Shown here: in pieces, positions 56,201 to 64,000 of the stretch
How the letters are laid out: every line of letters starts with the position of its first letter
Position numbering within the stretch: the first letter of the stretch is position 1
NCBI GenBank assembly: GCA_021397845.1
Contig: CM038053.1
Coordinates: 141,312,541 to 141,376,540 of the forward strand
DNA: 64,000 nucleotides
Direction: 5' to 3'
From: Areca catechu
Taxonomy: Eukaryota; Streptophyta; Magnoliopsida; Arecales; Arecaceae
Translations under genes and position numbers: made by a program
Notes under the pieces: model-generated
Told to the model about the DNA's origin: nothing
Database searches by the model: none
Seen by the model: the letters and a program-made list of their open reading frames with translations, nothing else

Positions 56201-56870
56201 GACGACCCCGCAAGCTCGGAGCATCTAGGTCGAAGCGACCCCTGCCAGCTCGGCTCCAGCTCAGACGTGGACCCCACCAGCTTGGGACACCAACGAACCA
56301 CCCGAGGACTACCCTAGAGCGCTCCCCAGGCCGTACTGACCGCCTATAGCCGCCAGTTACACTAGAAAGGGGAGAAGCATGCCGATCGAGATGCCACTCT
56401 CCTCACCAACCATCTGAACCACCCAAGAGAGGAAGCCAACCAAGAGATTCGAATTCCAGGGGCGGCGGCACATCATTTGATATACTGCCAGGTTTCCCAA
56501 AATGAGACGACCAAGAGGAGTGTCAGAGCGCATGACAGCTCCCCTTATCACGAATCAGGAAAGACTTCTCGGGACACCACCGCACGACCGACAGCCCGGT
56601 GGAGATCCAGAGGCTGACGCCCAACGGTAACCAAGTTTGCAACAAACCCGAAGGTAACACAACAACACCAACACAGGCAAAACACAAGCCAAAAAAAAAA
56701 AAAGAGAAAAAAAAAGAGAGTGCAACCCCCACTAGGAAGAGGGGCATGGCACCACTAGCATTCCAGAGCAAGGTTGGGAGGAAGGGCCACACAGAGCCCT
56801 AGCCAGGCCACACTTCCCCTGACACTCCTGCTACTCACATTCACACAACACAGTCCTCCTCGTGTGGAGT
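56201..56870 (+). other. G2 LTR, region after the minisatellite
   Basis: GC-rich, with an A-rich run near 56690-56720 (aaaaaaaaaaaaagagaaaaaaaaag). No coding region is supported; the open frames have no recognisable domain. Confidence 0.5.
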
Positions 56871-57082
56871 CCATCAAGAGGGGCTCGACCAGGAGGATAT
56901 GTTCCCCTGGATCGTCACTGACTTGACCGTTGGAGTGCCCCCATCAAAAATCCCGGCCTGGGCACTAACCCTTGTCTTGCAGGTCCAGGAGCGGAGGACC
57001 ACCAGGCAGCAAAGGGAGCGAACAAGGAGGCGCGCTCCGACGCCGACAGCAACTACGGTCCACGGCGATCCCAGCGGCAACA

Positions 57083-57089
57083 GATTGGC
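57083..57089 (+). promoter_or_regulatory. Truncated primer binding site of G2
   Basis: gattggc directly after aacagc-type LTR end words. In Tat-type elements the site continues gccgtc; here it switches to atgccagg, marking a breakpoint. Confidence 0.45.
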
Positions 57090-57239
57090 ATGCCAGGTCG
57101 AGGGGCGGATCAAGCCCTCCACCTCTTTACAGATTGACACTCCATGGAAGAATGGTGACGACACAATCTCAAATGGCCTCCACCAGCCATGCAAGGGGCT
57201 TGATGGGGACCTCACCAGCACGGATCCTGGAGCAAGCAC
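57090..57239 (-). pseudogene. Possible integrase C-terminal fragment of another gypsy element
   Basis: Minus strand, start of the frame 57239-56874: GSVLVRSPSSPLHGWWRPFE and then RPSTWHA up to the breakpoint at 57090. This resembles the tail of gypsy integrases (GDxVLVR...GKWxGPFxI...WHANxLK). No other part of that element is recognised. Low-confidence call. Confidence 0.35.
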
Positions 57240-57734
57240 AAATCTTGGAGCCGCATGAGTTTCGAAGCATATCTAGAATAAATTTAGAATTTATCTTTTA
57301 TTTGAAATTTGAATTAGGATTTGGTTGGTTATGATTGAGATATGGATAGGCTTATCTTATCCTATCTTGTGTTTGAATTAGAAAAAAAAAAAAAAAGTTT
57401 AGCCAAGTTTTGGTAATGAAAATGAGTTTTAGAAAATAGTGGTTTTTTTTATTTCGCTGCATGAGGAGAGGTTGTGAGGCCCAATCCCAGGACATGATGT
57501 GAGGTCATGCCCAGTTATCCCCCTTCCCATTCCATCTTCTCTATCCCCTCGTGGCCTTTGAGATCCATCCTAGCACCTCCAAGTATCGAGGAGGGTGTAA
57601 TGCCCTAGAGGTGAGAGGTCTCTTCGTTAGGGTGAGTCCCAAAGTCCATGAGATCCAAGTCCCTATCCTACATCCCCACTATTCTTTCACCATCCCTAGA
57701 GAAAAAAAATACCAAAAAAAAATAGTACCCTAAT
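57240..57734. other. AT-rich insert and unassigned sequence in G2
   Basis: 57260-57450 is AT-rich (ttagaatttatcttttatttgaaatttgaattagg) unlike the rest of G2 and resembles an LTR tail. 57480-57734 has no recognised content. It separates the primer site from gag. Confidence 0.4.
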
Positions 57735-58190
57735 CTAGGTGACTTCTAGGCTCGCCAACGATCCTACCCCCATATGTCCCTCATCAGGGCTCCCCTTCCC
57801 AAGGGCACCCACGTCACCTTCTCCGTCTCCTCCAGCGAAGGGGTCCGCTGATGAATCCATCAGGCGCAAAGCAGAAAGGCACCTGGCGTAACATGAGAGT
57901 GGGCTAGCAGAGTTCTCTCGCTAGCTCGCCAGTATGCAGGGCTCAACCAGCGAGCCAGTGGACTACAACACTGGCTACCATTGAAGCCCTTCACCGGTCA
58001 TGGCGAGACGAAGTATTGTCGCCTTCACCGTGATCATGGCCATGACATCGAAGAATGTCACAGTCTCGAGTAAGAAATTAAGAAACTCTTCAAGAGAGGC
58101 TACCTCCAGAGGTTTGCGGGGGGGGCAAACCTCAAGCGGGGCTCCAGGCGCTTGCCGCTGACCCGCCAGCTCCAACCATCGATAGCCACC
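57735..58190 (+). pseudogene. gag: G2 gag remnant with zinc knuckle
   Basis: The frame around 57996-58075 reads GHGETKYCRLHRDHGHDIEECHSLE, the Tat-type knuckle CxxHxDHGHDxEEC with all metal ligands kept, then TAA (58072-58074) and EIKKLFKRGYLQRFAGG. The same region of G1 is at 29140-29245. The upstream gag is not recognisable. Confidence 0.85.
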
Positions 58191-58330
58191 CCACCGTGAA
58201 GCCGGTGGGCATGATCACTTGGGGAGCTGTGCATGCATCCAAAAGGACCCCTGGGGGGGGGCAGGGGACCCTAAGAATGTACTCCCCACTATGCACGAAG
58301 GAGAGAGCGAGGAAGAAAGGTAAATAAAGA
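58191..58330 (+). pseudogene. G2 gag-protease junction
   Basis: GC-rich with two long G runs (58251-58263). It translates to a degraded linker (PTVKPVGMITWGAVHASKRT). No domain. Frame lost. Confidence 0.45.
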
Positions 58331-58515
58331 TACCACAGTCGTCAGGATGATGATCGTGAACCACCCTGGGAAAGTTTACCAAAGTCGATAACGGAAGCTC
58401 CGCGGACGTGCTTCCTTATGACGTCCCCTCCAAGAGTGCCATTATGATGATTTTTGTGGTCGACGGGCTTCCTACGGCTCACAACATTGTCTTGAGATTG
58501 ACTTAGGCCCAACCC
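58331..58515 (+). pseudogene. G2 aspartic protease remnant
   Basis: TTVVRMMIVNHPGKVYQ, then after a frame change VDNGSSADVLPYDV at 58384-58425, with the Asp-Asn-Gly form common in Tat elements, and MMIFVVDGLPTAHNIVL. The match ends near 58510, where sequence jumps towards the integrase end. Confidence 0.8.
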
Positions 58516-58589
58516 GCTCAAAGCCAGCCCCAATAAAACCCACCGGCAATGTCTAGCCTCGGCATTACAACGCCCAGGTTTGGCCAAGA

Positions 58590-58790
58590 ACCTTTAGGCC
58601 CAGAAATTTAGTGCTGTGCTGGGCAGAGGTGAAGCAGCCCCGAAAACACGGCAAACTCCCACCAAACTGGGAAGGTCCCTACAAGGCGGCCGAAACCCCA
58701 TCATGAGGGGCTTATCACCTTGAAGATCTCGACGGCATCAGGCTCCCCCGGACATGGAGTGCCCGCAGTCTGTTAAGACGCCACCTATGA
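58590..58790 (+). pseudogene. G2 integrase C-terminal end
   Basis: VLCWAEVKQPRKHGKLPPNWEGPYKAAETPS, a TGA (58704-58706), then GAYHLEDLDGIRLPRTWSARSLLRRHL and a stop at 58788-58790. GKLxPNWEGPY and LPRTWxxxxLRR are standard for the end of Tat-type pol. RT, RNase H and the integrase core are deleted between 58515 and 58590. Confidence 0.88.
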
Positions 58791-58859
58791 TGTGAGGTTT
58801 CTTATCGATAATAATGATAACGACTTTTTCCTTGCACGAGTATCTATATGTCTTGCAGG

Positions 58860-59755
58860 GAACAATCTTAGGATCCCCGAGCTTAGCTCCAAGATGTTAA
58901 GGGATTTTCAAGCCATGCCACTCTCAATCTCAAGCATCCCCGAGCTCAGTTCTCGGATGTCAAGGGATCTTCGGGCCATGTCGCTCTCAATATCAAGCAT
59001 CCCCAAGCCCAGCTCCAGGATGTCAAGGGATCATCGGGCCATGCCACCCTCAATCTCAAGCATCCCCAAGGCTAGCTCCCGGATGTCAAGGGATCTTTGA
59101 GCCATGCCGTTCTCAATCTCAAGCATCCCCGAGCCTAGCTCCCGGACATCAAGGGATCTTCGAGCCATGCCGCTCTCAATCTCAAGCATCCTCGAGCCTA
59201 GCTCCCGGACGTCAAGGGATCTTCGAGCCATGCCGCTCTCAATCTCAAGCATCCCCAAGCCTAGCTACTGGATGTCAAGGGATCTTCGAGTCATGCCACT
59301 CTCAATCTCAAGCATCCCCGAGCCTAGCTCCCGGACATCAAGGGATCTTCGAGCCATGCCGCTCTCAATCTCAAGCATCCCCGAGCCTAGCTCCCGGACA
59401 TCAAGGGATCTTCGAGCCATGCCGCTCTCAATCTCAAGCATCCTCGAGCCTAGCTCTAGGACATTAAGGGATCTTCGAGTCATGCTACTCTTAATCTCAA
59501 GCATCCCCGACCCTAGCTCCGGGATGTCAAGGGATCTTCGAGCCATACCGCTCTCAATCTCAAGCATCCCCGAGCCTAGCTCCCGGACGTCAAGGGATCT
59601 TCAAGCCATGCCACTCTCAATCTCAAGCATCCCCGAGCCTAGCTCCAAGATGTCAAGGGATCATCGAGCCATGCCACTCTCAATCTCAAACGTCTCCGAG
59701 CCCATCTCTGAGATGCCAAGGGATCTTGGAGCCAAGCAGCTCCTATCAACGCCTC
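58860..59755 (+). repeat. 60-bp tandem array, about 15 units
   Basis: Unit ctcaatctcaagcatccccgagcctagc... then tcccggatgtcaagggatcttcgagccatgccg, period 60. Because 60 is divisible by three, the plus frame (58792-59100, 59104-59844) and the minus frames stay open as a 20-residue repeat (MPLSISSIPEPSSRTSRDLR type). It lies between pol and the antisense ORF, the part of Tat elements known to grow tandem repeats. Not considered a protein gene. Confidence 0.92.
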
Positions 59756-59867
59756 GAGCCCAGCTCCAAGGCGCCAAAGACCTGAGCCAAGCCCTCAGGC
59801 AAAACTTGGACCCAAGCCTAGCTCCACGTCCAGGAAGGCCTTGAGCCTAGCTCTAAGGCAATCAAGT

Positions 59868-60120
59868 CCTGTGACCCTCTTCTCTGATCTCCCCACTCAA
59901 AAAGAAGAAGAGAGGGGAAGGAAAAAAAGAGAATGAAAGGAAAACATGGCAAGAATCCTCTTCTCTGATCTCCCCACTCAAAAAGAAGAAAAAAGGGGAA
60001 GGAAAGAAAGAAAATGAGAGGGAAACATGGCAAGAATCCTCTTCTCTGATCTCCCCGCTCATTAAAAAAAAAAGAAAGAGAGGGGAAGGAAAGAAAGAGA
60101 ATGAGAGGGAAACATGGCAA
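59868..60120 (+). repeat. About 81-bp tandem array, three units
   Basis: Units begin cttctctgatctccccactc and end aaacatggcaagaatcc or similar (59878, 59959, 60040). Each contains a purine-rich stretch (gaagagaggggaaggaaa). A related single copy is at 61230-61290. Confidence 0.88.
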
Positions 60121-60169
60121 CAAAGCTCCCACTTCTCAGCCTAATACCGGAGCTCATATCTTCAGCCAA

Positions 60170-61125
60170 GGGACCTTCAAGCCATGCAACTCTCAGTCAT
60201 TAACATCCCCGAGCCCAGCTCTAGGATGCCAGCCCAAGACCGGAGCTCAGATCTCCGGCCAAGGGACATTCAAGCCATACAGCTCTCAGTCATTAACGTT
60301 CCTGAGCCCAGCTCCAAGATGCCAGCCCAAGACCGGAGCTCAGATCTCTGGCCAAGGGATCTTCAAACCATTAAGCTCTCAGTCACCAACATCCCCGAGC
60401 CCAGTCCAGGATGCCAACCCAAGATCGGAGCTCAGATCTCCGGCCAAGGGATCTTCGAGCCATGAAACTCTCAGTCACCAACATCCCCGAGCCCAGCTTC
60501 AAGATGCCAGCCCAAGATCAGAGCTCAGATCTCTGGCAAAGGGATCTTCGAGCCATGCAGCTCTCAGTCACCAACATCCCCGAGCCCAGCTCCAGGATGC
60601 CAGTCCAAGACCGGAGCTCAGATCTTCGACCAAGGGACCTTTGAGCCACGCAGCTCTTAGTCATCAAAATCATCGAGCCCAGCTCCAGGATGCCAGCCCA
60701 AGACCGGAGCTCAGATCTCCGGCCAAGGGATCTTCAAGCCATGCAGCTCTCAGTCACCAACGTCCCTAAGCCTAGCTCCAGGATGCCAGCCCAAGATCGG
60801 AGCTCAGATCTTCGGCCAAGGGATCTTCGAGCCATGCAGCTCTCAGTCACCAACATCCCCGAGCCCAGCTCCAGGACGCTAGCCCAAGACTAGAGCTTAG
60901 ATCTCTGGCCAAGGGATCTTTGAGCCATGCAGCTCTCAGTCACCAACATCCCCGAGCCCAACTCTAGGATGCCAGCCCAAGACCGGAGCTCAGATCTCCA
61001 GCTAAGAGATCTTCGAGCCATGTAGCTCTCAGTCACCAACATCCCCGAGCCCAGATCCAGGATGCCAGCCTAAGACCGGAGCTCAGATCTCCGGCCAAGG
61101 GACCTTCGAGCCACATGACTCTCAG
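60170..61125 (+). repeat. 93-bp tandem array, about 10 units
   Basis: Unit from tctcagtcaccaacatcccc to gatcttcgagccatgcagc, period about 93 (31 codons, so frames stay open). Starts near 60190, 60283, 60376, 60469, 60559, 60745, 60838, 60931, 61027. It shares gggatcttcgagccatg and catccccgagcc with the 60-bp array, so one probably gave rise to the other. Confidence 0.9.
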
Positions 61126-61448
61126 TCAACAACACCTTCGAGCACAGCAGCACTCAAGTGACATTACCTTGTGCCCAACTTGCCAACATTGAAGTCCAAT
61201 AACTCAACCCCAGGCGAGGTGAGGCCCTCTTCTCTGATCTACCCACTCACCAAAGAGAGAGAAGAAAAGAAAAAGGGGAGTGGAAGAAAGAGAGAAAGAA
61301 GGGAAGAGCTAGACAAAAAATAGATGGCAAGGAAACTCAAGTTTCATTGATCAAATACAAGTTACAAGTATTTTGCGATCCCCCGACATGCCGGGCGACC
61401 CTAACTAAGTACAAAAACAAAAATACAAAACAAAGAAGGAAAAAGGGG
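61126..61448. other. Segment between the arrays and the antisense ORF
   Basis: Contains a purine-rich run (61255-61320) and no coding sequence. On the minus strand it would be the 3' untranslated part of the antisense transcript. Confidence 0.45.
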
Positions 61449-62231
61449 CTACTCCACACCGGTCGGCCTCCCTGCTGAGCTCTGAGGCTGAGAGTTCCTG
61501 CCTTCGGGAACCTCTAGTTGGGCAGTTTTGGTCACGGATGGTTCAGCATCGGCTGGCGTCGGGGACTCTGAGGCCACGACTTCCTCCACAGCCTCCTCGT
61601 CGGGCTCCGCATCTAAGGCCGAAGGGTATTTGAGGCGGTCTCGGTTCTTCTCAGGGACAAGTGCCTCGACCCAGTTGTGCAAGAACATAAAGCCCTTATA
61701 GAAGGAGTCCGATGCAATCTGATAAATTTCGGTGACAAACTCCTCCGAAGCCATGAAATTCGCAACGGCATCCTCAATGCCCTTCTTGGCCTCAATAGCC
61801 GCCTTCCTCGCCTCGACGGCCTCCATCCTGGCAGCCTCTGCCGACTTGGCCACCACCTCTGCCACTTTCTCAGCTATGACCAGTTTCTCCCTCCCTGCTG
61901 CCAGCTCCGCCTGGGTAGCCCGGGAGACCTCCTTGTGCCGATCGGCCTTAGCACTATACCAATTCAACATTTTCTTGATGGTGGAGAGATCATCGATGGC
62001 CTTCTTCGAGCGACTTCACTCCAGGTCACGAGCCTCCAGGAGTCTCTTTGCTCGCCCCTCGATGTCAGCGAGCTGTTGCTCCAGATCCTTGACCTTCAGT
62101 TCAAGTGCCCCATTTGCCCCGACCTTCTCCTTCAGGTCAGCTTTCAGGGATTCGATCTCGGCCGCCTATTACCGCTCGAGATGCTCCCAGTTCTGATAGC
62201 AGCCCTTGATGAAGAGGGCCTCAGTACCGAT
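61449..62231 (-). pseudogene. G2 antisense ORF, exon 3 (coiled coil)
   Basis: Opens after a 3' splice site (ctcatggtgcag, AG at 62232-62233) with IGTEALFIKGCYQNWEHLER, then two stops and a Glu/Lys/Ala-rich coiled coil. The final open part 61970-61449 begins MLNWYSAKADRHKEVSRATQ and continues through ARMEAVEARKAAIEAKKGI, YKGFMFLHNWVEALVPEKN and an acidic tail to TAG. 62231-61970 is an exact multiple of three, so one frame runs throughout, broken only by three stop codons. Role unknown; similar C-terminal coiled coils follow the gypsy-type transposon domain in plant elements. Confidence 0.75.
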
Positions 62232-62284
62232 CTGCACCATGAGGAGAGGTTAGCTCAAAAAAAATGAAGAAAGAGATAGTTCAT

Positions 62285-62931
62285 CGAGTAGAGCTGGGGG
62301 AAGATGGCGCTGATAACGTCGCCCAGCTGCATTCCGGCCATTTCTTGCCGATCGCATATTTGGATATAGAAGTCCATCATGCACTCAGCCAGTTCGGGGT
62401 TTTGGAGGAATGAGCTTTCCGGCCCCATCTTGAAGGGGAGTAGGCATCGTGCCTCCTCCCTCCTACTCTCTCCAGGAGTGGGCGGCCTTGCCTCGCTGGC
62501 TGAAGGGCCCTGGGGGGCAGGCTAAGAAGCTGGCGCTGGTGCAGGCGGCGCCTCGATCATGTTCCTGGTCATGGCCCGGACCTCCTCATCCCTGATCTCG
62601 ATGACAGACAGACACGAAGGATGGCAAGGTGCAGCGGCAGCAGCTGCGGCCCTTGCCCAGACCACTAATTCAAGCTCCGTAGTGGGGGCCACCCCCTGAC
62701 GACCGCTCTTCTCGGGAACCTGCCGACCCTCCTGTTGGGCTGGCCTTGGCTCCGTGGATGCCACCCTCTCCATCGATGCTAGAGCAGCCAAGCTCGGACC
62801 AACCGCTGTAGCGAGGGCAGCCACAGGAGTGCTCTCGCCCCAGACTCACCTTGGTGAAGGCTCCCCGGCTAGCCTAGTTGGTGGCCTCTTCCAAGTGATC
62901 GCCAGTAGATCGCTCTCGGAGAAAATCATCC
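62285..62931 (-). pseudogene. G2 antisense ORF, exon 2
   Basis: Begins at the 3' splice site at 62932 with GMIFSESDLLAITWKRPPTR, a TGA, then VAALATAVGPSLAALASMER, a Pro/Ala-rich linker, VIEIRDEEVRAMTRN, a TAA-type stop near 62522, and PFKMGPESSFLQNPELAECM, QEMAGMQLGDVISAIFPQLYS near 62400-62285. The expected 5' splice site after the last Ser is damaged (gatgaac). The frame agrees with exon 1 after removal of 62932-63018. Confidence 0.65.
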
Positions 62932-63018
62932 CTGCATGTAAGTTACGCAACAGTCAGAGCTCGTGCGAAGTAGTGCGAATGCAAGAAAATGAAAGAGGGA
63001 AGTTCAGGTCGAACTCAC
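62932..63018 (-). other. Intron 1 of the G2 antisense ORF
   Basis: 87 bp with a strong 5' site (GG|gtgagt), a pyrimidine-rich interior, and ttacatgcag at the 3' end. Removing it joins NGLG to MIFSES in frame. The size is typical for plants. Confidence 0.65.
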
Positions 63019-63931
63019 CCAACCCATTGGTTGGGTCGACCCCGGAGTCAGTGAAGTTTTGCTCAGATAACAGGACCTCGAGAGGAGGAATCTGGGTGGT
63101 GCGAAGCTGCTCGTAGTCATCCTGGTCAGCCGCATCAACCACAAAATTTTGGTTGGGGGACTTGTCCGGATCGCTTCAGACCTAGTCGAACCCCTCAACC
63201 TCAACAAAGAAAAACTTACTCTTTCATCCCCTGATGGAAGAGGGAAGCTCGAATATGATGCCCTTTGGGCAGGAGGACAACGACCACCACCCATCCTCAA
63301 TCGGGTGGTGCTTCAGGATGAAGAAGGCCTTGAACAAGGAAAACTGGGCAACGAACCCATGGAGGTGTCAGAGCACAATAAAGGAAAAGATAACCCTAAT
63401 GGCATTTAGCACTAACTGCGTAGAGACCAAACGGTAGTTGTCCAAGACGAACAAAAAGAAAGGGTGAAAAGGAAACCGGAGACCCTCGACAAAGGTCTCC
63501 ACATAAAAAGCAAGACGGCCCTAGCCATTGGAAGTGACCCGTTCCCCCAGACGAGGGATCATGAGCTGAACAGAAGGAGGGATGCCATAGACATCCCGAA
63601 CGGTCCTTAGCTCCTCGGCGGTGATCATCGAGGTGACCCCACCAGGACCTGTGGACCGGGCGGACTCAGAAACAAGAACAGAAGAAGGAGGAGGGAGAGA
63701 AGAATCGGATCTTGGTTCCCTGATGAGTACCGGACCGGGAGGACGCCTCCTACTGAGCTCAAAGTGAGTTACATCTTCCTCCCCACCAGAAGAAGAAGAT
63801 GATGCTGGCCTCCACTCAGAGGGATCGGCCTCTCCCTGATCAGTGGAAGGGCGAAAGCCCGGACCAAAACGGGACATCCTCAAGAATAAGGGGAATGAAG
63901 GACTCGAAGTGAGGGATGAAAGAATAGACAC
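63019..63931 (-). pseudogene. G2 antisense ORF, exon 1: putative gypsy-type transposon domain
   Basis: Frame from 63931 (a more likely start is the second Met at 63877, MSRFGPGFRPS): Ser-rich N-terminus, then TAEELRTVRDVYGIPPSVQL and, after a TAG at 63521, GRLAFYVETFVEGLRFPFHP, FLFVLDNYRLVSTQLVLNAI, RVIFSFIVL and WWSLSCPKGIIFELPSSIRG. This is the pattern of the plant 'putative gypsy type transposon' domain (Pfam Transposase_28, PF04195). Stops at 63521, 63373 and around 63225-63165 are all single-codon changes in one continuous frame, with no frameshift. Function of this family is not established. Confidence 0.78.
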
Positions 63932-64000
63932 AACTCAAAGAAGACCCCGGACTCAGAGGAAGAACCCTACTCTAGCAGGGGGAGAAGGAAGAAGAGACTG
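63932..64000 (-). other. Upstream of the antisense ORF
   Basis: Edge of the window. It would contain the 5' untranslated part of the antisense transcript; nothing specific seen. Confidence 0.3.

Larger units (their letters stand above)
54601..57082 (+). repeat. 5' LTR of gypsy G2
   Basis: Starts TGATGTGGCGAGATCGC next to truncated copia RNase H. It contains the minisatellite (54785-56200), a spliceable-looking cttgtcttgcag (56974-56985) after the Tat-like phrase gtcactgacttgaccgttggag (56916-56937), and ends agcggcaaca at 57082, followed by gattggc, the beginning of the Tat primer site (tggcgccg in intact elements). No second LTR is in view, so the end rests on family resemblance. Confidence 0.65.
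54601..64000 (+). mobile_element. Ty3/gypsy G2, Tat-type, incomplete and running off the window
   Basis: GC-rich element in sharp contrast to its AT-rich flank. Parts: 5' LTR (54601-57082), a few bases of primer site, gag knuckle (57999), protease (58384), integrase end (58600-58790), tandem arrays (58860-61130) and an antisense ORF in exons (61449-63931). An antisense ORF beyond pol, in the opposite direction, is known from Tat-lineage gypsy elements. Most of gag, RT, RNase H and integrase is deleted. The 3' LTR would lie beyond 64000. Confidence 0.82.

Noticed and set aside
59104..59844. 246-codon ORF with Ser/Pro repeats
   Set aside because: It is the translation of the 60-bp tandem array. 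The opposite strand is open too, so openness says nothing about coding.
58860..61125. Regular repeat arrays as possible CRISPR
   Set aside because: There are no unique spacers between repeats, units are 60 and 93 bp with no spacer/repeat alternation, and the context is a plant retrotransposon.
61677..62267. Plus-strand ORFs of 196 and 154 codons
   Set aside because: Shadows of the minus-strand coiled-coil exon. The minus frame continues coherently through spliced exons and the plus frames have no family resemblance.
1..64000. tRNA, rRNA, microRNA or single-copy host genes
   Set aside because: No cloverleaf with A and B boxes, no rRNA words and no multi-exon host gene were seen. All tRNA-like matches are 12-17 nt primer binding sites. 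A covariance-model search would be needed to exclude small RNAs.

Overview
The window is plant nuclear DNA made almost entirely of LTR retrotransposons, nested in and broken by one another. I found no intact host gene, no tRNA or rRNA gene, and nothing prokaryotic. Host assignment is inference: Ty1/copia and Ty3/gypsy (Tat-type) elements with initiator-Met-tRNA primer sites, 1.5-2.5 kb LTRs and plant-type ubiquitin residues point to a large plant genome, probably a monocot (palm-like); I cannot verify the species.

Layout. 1-1785: two direct copies of an LTR-like repeat. 2420-3811 plus 14120-14971: leader and gag of a copia element (B0), split by a complete but decayed copia element A (3817-14114; LTRs 3817-6235 and 11611-14114; perfect GATTT target duplication). 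14972-17655: 5' LTR, primer site and leader of copia B1. 17656-18378: integrase relic of a minus-strand Ty3/gypsy element (G1). 18379-19300: two LTR fragments. 19301-26980: copia B2 (minus), 3' LTR back to leader. 26983-27170: stray copia-A leader. 27215-34834: G1 reverse transcriptase, protease and gag, holding two younger insertions: a short LTR element carrying a ubiquitin fragment (30283-32832) and a solo LTR (33203-34679, GAGGA duplication). 34835-39289: 3' end of copia B3 (minus) split by a solo LTR (37035-38527, TGAGT duplication). 39319-54600: two copia A-like interiors in tandem sharing one LTR (47903-50091), the first split by a solo LTR (43767-45509, CTATG duplication). 54601-64000: Tat-type gypsy element G2, with a 2.5 kb LTR containing a 116-bp minisatellite, gag/pol scraps, 60-, 81- and 93-bp tandem arrays, and a spliced antisense ORF with a putative gypsy-type transposon domain.

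How the parts work: each element has or had LTR promoter - PBS - leader - gag - protease - integrase - RT/RNase H (copia) or gag - protease - RT/RNase H - integrase (gypsy) - PPT - LTR. All coding regions carry stops, frameshifts or deletions, so none looks able to move by itself.

Most notable: (1) the copia A-type leader holds an array of hairpins with one shared apex and different arms; arms stay complementary between three diverged copies, with paired base changes. (2) The non-autonomous element has the first 29 ubiquitin codons fused in frame to its own leader ORF. (3) The G2 antisense gene has recognisable splice sites. (4) A GAGTCGAC-type word cluster recurs in LTRs and leaders of several families, in a version that matches within each element.
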